A model generated the notes under the pieces. That model ran no database searches. It worked only from the letters and a program-made list of their open reading frames with translations, and had not been told where the DNA came from. The translations under genes were made by a program, and so were the position numbers. Positions 18,425 through 26,116 of a DNA stretch of 38,272 nucleotides are shown here, piece by piece. Each line of letters starts with the position of its first letter. The first letter of the stretch is position 1. Source of the stretch: Candidatus Hydrogenedentota bacterium (GTDB taxonomy: Bacteria > Hydrogenedentota > Hydrogenedentia > Hydrogenedentales > JAGMZX01); NCBI GenBank assembly GCA_018005585.1, contig JAGMZX010000003.1:1-38272 (forward strand). The letters run 5' to 3'.

Positions 18425-19003
18425 CTAAGCTGACGGAGTATCCGGCTCGTCAAACGCAATTTCGATCCGGGCTCTCTCGTCTTTCCACTCGAATTCACAA
18501 ATGTAGACGCCCTCGTCAATCCGCGGCAAATACGGGGTGGTCATTACGCCAATCTCGCGTCTGGCCAGGACCACCTCCCCGTCCTCGTCCGCAATGCGCA
18601 GGAAGAAGGGGCGAATGCGCTTGCCAGACTCGCTGTCCACCAGGTCAAGCATGAGGCCGGTTCGCGAACCGGAAACCACGGTCAAGGCCCTGACGGCCGC
18701 GTGGTTCAGTTTCCGCTCGATCCCTCCCACCGGCGGCAGTCTCATGGCGTCGCCCCGGTCGCGAAGCGCGCGGACTACCAGTACTGGTTCGAGCTTGCAG
18801 GAGATATCCGAGACGCCCATCGCGCAGGTAAGCAGTCTGCCGGCCAGCGAGAACGTTGCATGGGCGTCGGCGCGCCGTTTCAGCCGCCGCGTCCCTTCCC
18901 GGATGGCGTCCGTAAAGAGCGGCCTCAGGTACGCAAAATGCGCGGCTGTCTCCTCGGGCGTCCAGTCCGGCAACCCGTTGAGCGACCTCTCTTCTCGAAT
19001 CAT
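18425..19003 (-). CDS. Protein of unknown function co-transcribed with the ECF sigma factor
   Basis: 192 residues from the ATG at 19003, preceded by GAGGTG at good spacing; a GTG two codons earlier is less well placed. I do not recognise a family. The first half is helical and basic (about residues 30-60); the second half looks like a beta sandwich with TGLMLDLVDSESGKRI, FLRIADEDGEVVLARRE and GVYICEFEWKDERARIE, a pattern seen in Ig-like or carboxypeptidase-regulatory-like domains. No signal peptide or transmembrane helix, so cytoplasmic. It starts 30 bp after the sigma gene stop, so the two are almost certainly one operon. The position is where an anti-sigma factor or sigma-partner gene usually lies; that role is only an inference. 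Confidence 0.6.
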   Translation of the reverse strand: MIREERSLNGLPDWTPEETAAHFAYLRPLFTDAIREGTRRLKRRADAHATFSLAGRLLTCAMGVSDISCKLEPVLVVRALRDRGDAMRLPPVGGIERKLNHAAVRALTVVSGSRTGLMLDLVDSESGKRIRPFFLRIADEDGEVVLARREIGVMTTPYLPRIDEGVYICEFEWKDERARIEIAFDEPDTPSA

Positions 19004-19033
19004 GGGCACACCTCACTATCGAGTCGGCGCCTA

Positions 19034-19603
19034 TTAAGGGTCGAGCTCATTCTCCAATTTCTTTCGTATGCGGGTCAACGCCACGTCGACCGCATTGCGG
19101 GTCTTGCCCAAGGATCGGGCAATGTCATCGATGCTCCTGCCTTCATTAAAACATTGTCGCGCTATCTCCCGTTGTTCTGTCGTGGGCAGTGCTTCAATGG
19201 CCGCCTCCACCTCGCTCACCGTGACCGCGTAATGCTGCTTACCGTCCTGGGCAAGCCTGCGGTCACTGAGTCTGACTTGTGCTATCGAGATGAATCGGGC
19301 CTTATGCCTGCGTCTGACGGCCTTCCTCGCAACGGAGATGGCAATCTTGCGGACCATGCCAATAAGATAACCCGGCCATGGGCGTTTGAGCGCGTACTGG
19401 GGACGTCTATTCCACAGTTTGGCAAGCGCCGTCCAGGACTGCTCGATGATATCCAGAATCTCTTCGCTTTGCCCGGTTCGGGCGCAGTGGACGGCCTCCT
19501 TTTTCACCTCGTGCACCGCCAGCGTGAAGAATCTGTCTTCCGCGTGGCTGTCGCCGACGTAGGCCCGCCTCAGCAACTCGCGCATGTCTTCTTCTTGATA
19601 CAC
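19034..19603 (-). CDS. ECF-family RNA polymerase sigma factor
   Basis: 189 residues. The GTG at 19603 is preferred because AAGGGGA lies 6 nt upstream; an ATG at codon 7 is possible. Region 2 spans about residues 7-100, including RAYVGDSHAEDRFF and the DNA-melting/binding helix PWPGYLIGMVRKIAISVARK followed by a basic RRRHKARF. Region 4 is EAAIEALPTTEQREIARQ and the helix-turn-helix SIDDIARSLGKTRNAVDVAL. There is no region 1 or 3, as expected for ECF sigmas. It is transcribed divergently from the ESCRT/caspase operon, with 282 bp between the start codons, and shares a GGAACC-containing inverted repeat with it. It is therefore the most likely transcriptional switch for that operon. Confidence 0.9.
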   Translation of the reverse strand: MYQEEDMRELLRRAYVGDSHAEDRFFTLAVHEVKKEAVHCARTGQSEEILDIIEQSWTALAKLWNRRPQYALKRPWPGYLIGMVRKIAISVARKAVRRRHKARFISIAQVRLSDRRLAQDGKQHYAVTVSEVEAAIEALPTTEQREIARQCFNEGRSIDDIARSLGKTRNAVDVALTRIRKKLENELDP

Positions 19604-19703
19604 ACCATCCCCTTCCGTACACGCACAGGTGGACCGAAACCGCTCGAAGTCCCGTGGAGACGCCCTTCCCCGGTTATGGACGCAGACGACAGGGCGTGGC
19701 GCA

Positions 19704-19797
19704 GACGGTTCCCTTCCGCAACTCCGGGCGCTATACTACCCGGAAGCGGGGCCGCGCTCAATCTGGGGACTGCGCGCAGGCAATGCGGGGAACCGTC
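19704..19797. promoter_or_regulatory. Divergent control region with inverted GGGAACCGTC elements
   Basis: The 10-mer GGGAACCGTC occurs on the forward strand at 19788-19797 and on the reverse strand at 19713-19704, pointing outwards to the operon and to the sigma gene. GGAACC is the classic -35 core of ECF-dependent promoters. On the sigma-gene side GGAACC is followed after 16 bp by GTCGTC, a reasonable ECF -10, giving a leader of about 75 nt. On the operon side no good -10 is seen at that distance. A separate TATACT (19732-19737) could be part of a housekeeping promoter for the operon, but its -35 is poor. Alternatively the repeat is an operator for a dimeric regulator. Confidence 0.45.
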
Positions 19798-19885
19798 GTC
19801 TGGAGGATGAAAGATGGGGCCGCGCCGGGGCGACTAAGATTGCGTGTTTGGGTGAAGAACGCTCGACGGACGGCGGAGGGCCGGC

Positions 19886-20596
19886 ATGGACGCGCGATTC
19901 ATCGTCATACAGGAACTGCTCGAGGCGCTCGAACAGGTGAAGGGGCGCGCCGCAGTCGGACTGCATTGTCTGCATTGGATGCCCAGTTCCGGCACCTCAG
20001 GGCACGTGATTTCAGCCCGCGGTTTCACCTATGCCGGAGACCAGCAGTACCGACGGGACCCGCCTCCCCGGAAAGGGCCTCACACGGACAATAGCAGGAA
20101 ACCCTCAGGCCAGCGTGACGGTGCGTTGCGCGAGGGCGAGCATGGCGCTTTCGAGGTGTGCAGCCCGGTGGACGGGAGCCTGTTTCTGTTCAGCCTCGGG
20201 TGCGGCGGTACCTGTTCGTGTATTGTGCCTTCCAAGGCCTACCCCGACAACCGCGTCTGCCGCGGCGAACCCCGGTGGTTTCCGGCGCGCGAGCTTCTCG
20301 AGGAGGACGCGCTCGCTGAGGGAGACTGGCTGGTAAGAGGGCCTGCGACCGCCGTTACGGGTCACCTGGAATATCTCCTGGCGATTGTCACGCGGGAACC
20401 GGTGCGCCTGAGGCTCTGCGACCTGCATGACGGCCTGGTGGAAGACCCGGAGGCTGCGCAAGAGGGCGCGCGCTCCGTGGATGGGGAACTGGCATGCGAA
20501 TTGCTCACCCCTGCATTGTTCTCGTTGCCTGCGCATTCCTGGGAGTACGGACTGCTCGCGATGGAGGTCCTGGGACATGCGGGCCGGGAATCATGA
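19886..20596 (+). CDS. DUF4384-like protein, first gene of the ESCRT/caspase operon
   Basis: 236 residues, ATG after GGAGG. The first about 80 residues are not recognisable. Residues about 85-172 follow the DUF4384 pattern: a beta strand (DGSLFLFSLGCGG), a phosphate-poor loop with IVPSKAYPDNRVCRGEP, an aromatic-containing strand, and the closing strand HLEYLLAIVTREPVRL. DUF4384 domains are found beside or fused to caspase-like, kinase and TPR proteins in predicted signalling and conflict loci, where they probably act as ligand- or protein-binding modules. No signal peptide; the domain is often periplasmic elsewhere, so its place here is open. The next gene has a second copy of the domain. The fold assignment is moderate; the function is unknown. 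Confidence 0.55.
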   Translation: MDARFIVIQELLEALEQVKGRAAVGLHCLHWMPSSGTSGHVISARGFTYAGDQQYRRDPPPRKGPHTDNSRKPSGQRDGALREGEHGAFEVCSPVDGSLFLFSLGCGGTCSCIVPSKAYPDNRVCRGEPRWFPARELLEEDALAEGDWLVRGPATAVTGHLEYLLAIVTREPVRLRLCDLHDGLVEDPEAAQEGARSVDGELACELLTPALFSLPAHSWEYGLLAMEVLGHAGRES

Positions 20597-20689
20597 AAAA
20601 AGAACAAGCGACAGTGTGACCCTGGAAACACGTTTCCGGCCGCGGGTGAAAGCAAACGCATCGGAAACAATCGCGAGGGAAGACAACAG

Positions 20690-22180
20690 ATGAGACTTGT
20701 AGTGCAGGACATAGACCCGGCGCCGATGGTGCAGTGCGCAGCCAAGACCGCGGGGCGCAAGCCTGCGGCATCGGTTACGGTGAAGGTCTATCCCGTGGAG
20801 ATAGGCTTGTTGCAGAAGGATGGCCGCTGGCGCGTTGTGACCGATGAGGTCATCCAGTCTGTGACGCTGGAGTCACAGGACACGCTCCTTTGCGTCCCGC
20901 GCGAGGCCGAAATACTGCTGCACTGCACGGAATTTGCGTTTGCCAACTCGGAGCGCCCGTGTGGCGATATGGAACTCTGGGCGCCGGTCCGGTTTCTCGG
21001 AACAATCTCCGAATGCACAACGCTGCTGAGCCGCTTGGAGGCTGCCGATGAGACGTCGCTGCTGCGCGCGCTTGCCTGCGGTTTGCTGCGGGCGCTCGAA
21101 GGTCCCTTGACCGCCCGTCTCGGAACACTGGATTATGCGCGACAGGCCGAAACGCGGATTACCGCCGCGTTGAGCGAGGTTCTGACCGCCGACGAGGTAG
21201 TGTGCGGCCTGAAGCGGCATGCAGGGCTGGTGTTTGTGGAGCCGCCCCGCGTCCGTCGCGTCCAGGAGCCGTGGTTGGACCTGGCTTACCTTAAAGAGCG
21301 GGAACGTGCCCGAAAATCAAGGCCTGAGCGGTGGGAACCGGCATTGCCGCTCAACGGCGCACATCAGGCAGGCCCCAGCGCGGACAACGCGCGCACAAAT
21401 GCCCTGATCGAGACCCTGCTAAGCAAGAGCAGCCTGCTCGAAGCAAGACTGGATAGCGCCCTGCGGCAGTTGCAGGAATGGAAGGTTTCCGGCGGCAGCG
21501 GCGCGGACGGATTTGCACTTTCCGCCGTGTGGCGCGCATACAACGAAAACGGCAGCCGCATCCTGCCCATCCTAGGCCATGTCTCGACGCTGCCTTCGGG
21601 CACGCTGCTCGACGTGGCCGTTCTTGTCAATCGGGACGCCTACGTCTATGTCGTGGTGCGCGAATCCAGCGGGCAATGGCGCTTGCTCGTTCCGGATGCG
21701 CACGGACTGATGGGTATTGAGCGGGACCACCGTCAGCGCGGTGGTATTGCCGTGGTGTGGCCGGGCGTGAATCGCCGGGTCCCCGACCTCCCGTTTTGGA
21801 TGCTGCACGGGCAGGCCGGCCTTGAGCGTGTATACGTCATTGCAAGCGCGGAGCGCATCGATTTGGATGTTTTCCACAGAGAAGACGCCATGGAGCGCCT
21901 GATTGCGGAAGCGCGGCCACTGGGCCGGGCGGAGGGTCTGTCGGCTTACACAGAACGCGAAGGCGAGTCCGGCGTTGACCACATCACGTTTCCTGACGCG
22001 CTGCTGGGCAAGGACCGCATCGTTCATGAAACCCTGATCAGACATGTGTTTCGGGGCGTTCGCGGTGCGCCGTCCGAGTCGGGGACTCCCGCCGGCTCGC
22101 GGGAGGGTGGCGCGGAAAAGACCGAAAGAAATCGTCAGTCCAGAGCGACTAATCCGGTAAAGCGAAGATCGGGAGCATAG
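20690..22180 (+). CDS. Protein with possible SPFH-like N-terminus and C-terminal DUF4384-like domain
   Basis: 496 residues. The N-terminal about 195 residues have the order of elements of an SPFH/band-7 domain: VKVYPVEIGLLQKDGRW, a beta-rich middle (MELWAPVRFLGTI), helical segments, and a final helix-strand pair (LKRHAGLVFVEPPRVRRV). This is suggestive, not proven. A charged linker and a helix (about 235-265) follow. Residues about 279-392 are a DUF4384-like domain: LLDVAVLVNRDAYVYVVV, WRLLVPDAHGL, GGIAVVWPGVNRRVPDLPFW and RVYVIASAERIDLDVF. The C-terminal about 50 residues are basic and disordered. No signal peptide or transmembrane helix. If the SPFH reading is right, it could mark membrane microdomains for the ESCRT-like proteins. 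It ends 4 bp before the next gene. Confidence 0.5.
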   Translation: MRLVVQDIDPAPMVQCAAKTAGRKPAASVTVKVYPVEIGLLQKDGRWRVVTDEVIQSVTLESQDTLLCVPREAEILLHCTEFAFANSERPCGDMELWAPVRFLGTISECTTLLSRLEAADETSLLRALACGLLRALEGPLTARLGTLDYARQAETRITAALSEVLTADEVVCGLKRHAGLVFVEPPRVRRVQEPWLDLAYLKERERARKSRPERWEPALPLNGAHQAGPSADNARTNALIETLLSKSSLLEARLDSALRQLQEWKVSGGSGADGFALSAVWRAYNENGSRILPILGHVSTLPSGTLLDVAVLVNRDAYVYVVVRESSGQWRLLVPDAHGLMGIERDHRQRGGIAVVWPGVNRRVPDLPFWMLHGQAGLERVYVIASAERIDLDVFHREDAMERLIAEARPLGRAEGLSAYTEREGESGVDHITFPDALLGKDRIVHETLIRHVFRGVRGAPSESGTPAGSREGGAEKTERNRQSRATNPVKRRSGA

Positions 22181-22184
22181 AGCC

Positions 22185-22562
22185 ATGGAAAGAACTGACA
22201 TTGCCCGCATGCTGAACAGTCCCAAGCTCCAGAGCGACACCCGCGAGAAACTGCGCGCTCTCGAAGCCCACCTGACCGCGGCGGCGGATACGGAAGTGGC
22301 CACCCTCATGGAGACCATGCAGTTGCCGCGCCTGTGTGTCTGGCTCAGTGAGATGGACGAGGCCTTGTTGCCCGATGCGTTGCGCCGTCCCATGTCGCAG
22401 CCGGAAAACGTGAAGCGCGCGCCCGGATTGGGAACTCTGGTCTCAGTCCGGCCGACCTGGGCGGACCTCAAGCAGATTCTCGCATGCCGGAGTGTGCAGG
22501 CGGTTGAACTGTATGAGACGCTGTGGAAGTTTGAAAGCGATTCCGAGGATAAAGGGAGTTGA
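22185..22562 (+). CDS. Small protein of unknown function between the DUF4384 and subtilisin genes
   Basis: 125 residues, ATG with GGGAG upstream. I do not recognise a family. It is predicted mostly helical, with an N-terminal amphipathic helix pair (RMLNSPKLQSDTREKLRALEAHL) of which only the charge pattern is informative, and a central VRPTWADLKQIL. No signal peptide. It starts 4 bp after the preceding stop and ends 2 bp before the subtilisin start, so it is translated in concert with both. Its size and place suggest an adaptor or inhibitor of the neighbouring protease, but this is a guess from position only. Confidence 0.6.
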   Translation: MERTDIARMLNSPKLQSDTREKLRALEAHLTAAADTEVATLMETMQLPRLCVWLSEMDEALLPDALRRPMSQPENVKRAPGLGTLVSVRPTWADLKQILACRSVQAVELYETLWKFESDSEDKGS

Positions 22563-22564
22563 GC

Positions 22565-25027
22565 ATGGGAGTCAGGATAGACCCCGCGTTGCGCGAGCGT
22601 TTTGCGGCGTTGATGGAAGCGGCCTCCCGGCCGAGCACATCCGCCTTGACGGCGCTTGCGCGGGGGACACGGAGCGTCCGCGGTATCGATGCTGCCAGAG
22701 TGGCGCGCTCGTGCCGCGCGCCGGTCGTCTCGGAAACTGATGTGAAGCGCGTCTACGCCCTTGCGCGCGAGGACGTGCCGCGCCCTCTGTGGCCTCTGAT
22801 TATTGTCGCCTGCAAGAGCGCGGTGCATGTCGAAGGAGCCATCGACGCCCTGACAAGACAAGGATTCGAAATCGACGAGCGCCCGCAAATGCGGCAATAC
22901 CTGAAACCGCTCGGCATGCTGGCGCTCGTTATGCCGCCGAACGCCGCGCTGTTGGACCAAGCCGCCCGCGTCGAAGCGGTCGAAATACTGGCCGACGGCG
23001 ATGAGCGCCTGGCCGTGCCGGCCCCGTTGTCCCAGGAGGAGCAGACGCCAGCGGGGCCGTTGCAGGCGCTGGTCATGACCATGCTCGGAGGCGAAGACCT
23101 CCCGGACGACCTGAACAAGGTGCGGGACGGCGCGGCGCGTGTGGCCATACTCGATACGGGCATTGATGGCGAACACCCGGCGTTTACCGGGCGGATCGAG
23201 AAGCATGTCGACCTCTCGGGGGGTGAATTGGGTCCGGTGGACCCGGTGGGCCACGGCACGCATGTCGGGGGAATCGTGGCGGGACTGCCGCCGGGCGGCC
23301 TGTACGCCCTGACCGGCGTCGCACCCTTTGCGCATCTCGTCGATATTCAGGTGTGGGGCCACGAAGGCATCTTGACCGGTACCTTGCTGCAGGGCATCGG
23401 CTGTGCCATGCAGGAGCGCGTGGATGTTCTGAATGTCAGCTTGGGCGCGGCCCTGCGCACGGATGGAACGTCGATCATTACACGGGCTATACAGAAGGCC
23501 GCCGAAACCGGCCTGATCTGTTGTGTGTCGGCGGGGAATGAGGGCGCTTCGGGGGGAAACACGCTGACCATCCCGGCGGACGCGCGGGACGCAATAGCCG
23601 TGGCGGCAATCGGCCTTGACGGCAAATGGGCCCGGTTCAGCAGCCAGGGGCCATCGGACGACCCCGCCGTGACGGGCCCGAAACCGACGGTCGCGACCCC
23701 CGGTGTGGGTATTGTCGCGCCCCGCTCGCAGGCAAGCGAACAGGCACCCTTTGACCGCGGCGGGCGCTACGTGAGCATGAGCGGAACCTCGATGGCTTCG
23801 CCCATGGCCGCCGGCGTGTGCGCCCTTGGCGTAGGCTATTTGCGCGGAGTATTCGGGGAGGATGCGGATACCGGCGCGATCCTTGCAGCACTGACCGCCA
23901 CGGCGGGCGACCCGCATAAGGAAGGACCAAACAAGGTCGGCCGGGGCATTCCGCGGGTTCCGGCATTTCTGCGCGTGTTGCGCCATGCCCACCAGGCCCG
24001 GTGCACAATCGCGGCGGCTCCCCCACTCCGTCAGACCACCGAGCGGGTTGCGAAGCAACTTGGGGTTGACGGCTTTGCGCAGGCGGACGGCGTAGGGGTA
24101 GCGTCGGGCGCCTCACCCGCATCCGGTGGAGTCGTGGACATGAAGATAATTGGACAGGATGAGGGTCGCGCACCGGACGCGGAAGAAGCGCGTGCGCTCT
24201 TCAAGCGATATCGTGACATCGAGGCAGCGTACCTGGAGGGCGTGCGCGCCAATGTCGCTCGCTTTGCCGGGCAACTTGCGCAAGAACTTGCGGGCAGGGA
24301 TAGCGTACGTGCGGGAGGTTCGTTTGCGCTGAACGAACGGCAGCGTCTAATGGACGACGCTTTGTTGCTGCGCCTGGATGAAGGGGCGCGCATGTGTCTG
24401 CCGGAGAATGGAGAATGGTGGTGGGTGTTCAACCACAGAGGGCTTCTGCGCACGCAGCCGGCTCTGGTCGTTGGGGTTAAGAGCCTCGCCGGCGCTCAGG
24501 CGCTGACGCGGGCGCGTCCCTCGGGCCGGATTTCCGTGGGCGAATACATCGCCCGGTTCTATATGCAGGTGCCGGCGCGGCTTGCACGATTGCAGTTGGA
24601 GGGCCGCACCCCGCCGCCAATAGCACTGGCCGTTCTGGCGCCTTCGCCGTGGCGGGGCGAGGAGCACGATGCCGCCTTGGCAGGGCCCGCCGCGGTCGTA
24701 GTGGTGACGCACAAGGCGCCGGGCGGGGATGAGAAGAGTCCATGGCAGACCGCGCCGGGCACCTTCAATTGGAATGCGTGGCTCGCCCTGACTCCCGCGA
24801 CGCTGGAGACACGGCTGGAACATTACCGCGACCGTTTGAAACAGCACCCGGCGTTGCTGGTCGCGGGCGACAGCGAATATGTGTGGAAGCTCGCGCAGGA
24901 GTTTGGACTGCCGAAAACGGTGACGCGCGAACTGATCGCGGCGGCGGGGCGTCTGGACGGCCTGTTTGAAATCACGCGGGCCGCGGATGGCGAGGAACGG
25001 GTACGCCGCACGCGTTGGGACACGTAA
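22565..25027 (+). CDS. Cytosolic subtilisin-like serine protease (S8) with a 350-residue C-terminal extension
   Basis: 820 residues. The ATG at 22565 has GGAG 6 nt upstream; a TTG two codons earlier overlaps the previous stop. The catalytic residues are all present: Asp197 (VAILDTGIDGEHP), His230 (GHGTHVGGIV), Asn325 (CVSAGNEG) and Ser409 (SGTSMASPMAAG). Residues about 75-150 resemble an I9-type propeptide (ALTRQGFEIDERPQ, ALVMPPNAALL). There is no signal peptide, so it should be made and kept in the cytoplasm, unlike most subtilisins. After the protease domain (to about 470) comes a long unrecognised region with a helical part (FKRYRDIEAAYLEGVRANVA) and a mixed alpha/beta part (GEWWWVFNHRGLL). 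It could process the GTPase, GAP1-like, caspase or ESCRT-like partners, or kill the cell. Confidence 0.88.
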   Translation: MGVRIDPALRERFAALMEAASRPSTSALTALARGTRSVRGIDAARVARSCRAPVVSETDVKRVYALAREDVPRPLWPLIIVACKSAVHVEGAIDALTRQGFEIDERPQMRQYLKPLGMLALVMPPNAALLDQAARVEAVEILADGDERLAVPAPLSQEEQTPAGPLQALVMTMLGGEDLPDDLNKVRDGAARVAILDTGIDGEHPAFTGRIEKHVDLSGGELGPVDPVGHGTHVGGIVAGLPPGGLYALTGVAPFAHLVDIQVWGHEGILTGTLLQGIGCAMQERVDVLNVSLGAALRTDGTSIITRAIQKAAETGLICCVSAGNEGASGGNTLTIPADARDAIAVAAIGLDGKWARFSSQGPSDDPAVTGPKPTVATPGVGIVAPRSQASEQAPFDRGGRYVSMSGTSMASPMAAGVCALGVGYLRGVFGEDADTGAILAALTATAGDPHKEGPNKVGRGIPRVPAFLRVLRHAHQARCTIAAAPPLRQTTERVAKQLGVDGFAQADGVGVASGASPASGGVVDMKIIGQDEGRAPDAEEARALFKRYRDIEAAYLEGVRANVARFAGQLAQELAGRDSVRAGGSFALNERQRLMDDALLLRLDEGARMCLPENGEWWWVFNHRGLLRTQPALVVGVKSLAGAQALTRARPSGRISVGEYIARFYMQVPARLARLQLEGRTPPPIALAVLAPSPWRGEEHDAALAGPAAVVVVTHKAPGGDEKSPWQTAPGTFNWNAWLALTPATLETRLEHYRDRLKQHPALLVAGDSEYVWKLAQEFGLPKTVTRELIAAAGRLDGLFEITRAADGEERVRRTRWDT

Positions 25028-25063
25028 CCGCGGCGCGACGACCGGAAAGACAAGAGGCAGGCC

Positions 25064-26062
25064 GTGACGACGAATAGTGACAGAGAAGAAGAACCGCAAC
25101 GCAAAACACGGGAGCGGCGCATCATGTTCGCCATCGGGAGACTCATTGGATACATAGGCGAAAAGGCTGGGAGACTGGGCCTGCTGGTGATTCTGTGCAT
25201 GGTTGCAGTGCAGGGATACATGCTCATCCGGCCTCGCTCCGCGCAGTTGGATTCCGCGCGCGGCAAGGCGGCCGACCGGCTCACAACCCAAGTCGCAGAT
25301 GTGCTGGCCACGCTACCCGAAATGGACTGGACAGCGCGCTACGTGCGCGTGGCCCGGCTGGCGGGGGACTACGAGGACCACGTGCGCATGCGTTTTGAGC
25401 AGATCCTGCCGGTCCGCATGAATTGCCGCATCGTCACGGACACCCTGCTGGACGAACTGCGAGACCAGATCGCGGCGAAAGCGGCGCGACTGGGCGTTTT
25501 GTCCGAGCCCCGTGCCGACTCATGGAAATTGCCGTCCGTGCGGACCTTGGAGGAAGCGCTCGCGTTCGGCGAAAGCTATGACTGCGATTTTGTGGTGTAC
25601 GGGGAAGTGCACGATTTCCGTTCCCTGGGCGACCGCGTCTTTCTAAAGATGGATGTCGCGGTGGCGGACGTGACGCAGGGCGCGTGCGTGTTCCAGCAGG
25701 CCGTCGAGGCCGGCGACCCGGCGATCATGGCGGACGTGGGCATGACCGCCCTGCAGGGGGAAAATCAGCGGGCCGGTTTGCGGCTGGGTCTTTGGCTTGC
25801 GTTCACGCTGCTGTTGCCGGTGTGCACATGGAAACTCTGGCGTGTGCAACTCGAGCGCGAATCGCGCGCGGTGAACGGCCTGTGCCTGGCCGTGTTGACT
25901 ATGCTGCCAGGCACGCTGGCATGGGGACTGATGGGATTCAGCGCAGCGACCGTGCTCGAGTGGCTCACGTTGGCGCTGGCGTTCGCGCTGGCCATGTCCT
26001 GGAATTTATATATACTGAGTGTGATAGAACGACGGCGCGTGGAGGAACGTTTCGGGGCGTAA
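25064..26062 (+). CDS. Four-helix inner-membrane protein with a probable periplasmic LpoB/CsgG-like domain
   Basis: 332 residues, GTG start. A basic N-terminus precedes one transmembrane helix (about 36-57), a soluble domain (about 60-235), then three transmembrane helices (about 241-262, 270-290, 293-320) and a short basic tail. By the positive-inside rule the soluble domain is periplasmic. It has a mixed alpha/beta pattern with ILPVRMNCRIVTDTLLDELR, a helix, CDFVVYGEVHDF and VFLKMDVAVADVTQGACVF. This resembles the folds of LpoB, CsgG and FlgO, where a sensor reads VxGxV and ends with a TG-containing strand, but I cannot confirm the family. A role as envelope sensor or membrane platform for the ESCRT-like proteins, whose genes follow directly, is plausible. 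Confidence 0.65.
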   Translation: MTTNSDREEEPQRKTRERRIMFAIGRLIGYIGEKAGRLGLLVILCMVAVQGYMLIRPRSAQLDSARGKAADRLTTQVADVLATLPEMDWTARYVRVARLAGDYEDHVRMRFEQILPVRMNCRIVTDTLLDELRDQIAAKAARLGVLSEPRADSWKLPSVRTLEEALAFGESYDCDFVVYGEVHDFRSLGDRVFLKMDVAVADVTQGACVFQQAVEAGDPAIMADVGMTALQGENQRAGLRLGLWLAFTLLLPVCTWKLWRVQLERESRAVNGLCLAVLTMLPGTLAWGLMGFSAATVLEWLTLALAFALAMSWNLYILSVIERRRVEERFGA

Positions 26063-26116
26063 ACGGGCGGAACGCGCCTTCCGCCCCGGAAGCGCAACGG
26101 AGGGAGTGCAATCACC

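Noticed and set aside
21572-24058. Long open frame on the reverse strand across the DUF4384 and subtilisin genes
   Set aside because: It lies antisense to genes with clear family motifs, has no recognisable domain and reads as Arg/Gly/His-rich noise typical of GC-rich antisense frames.
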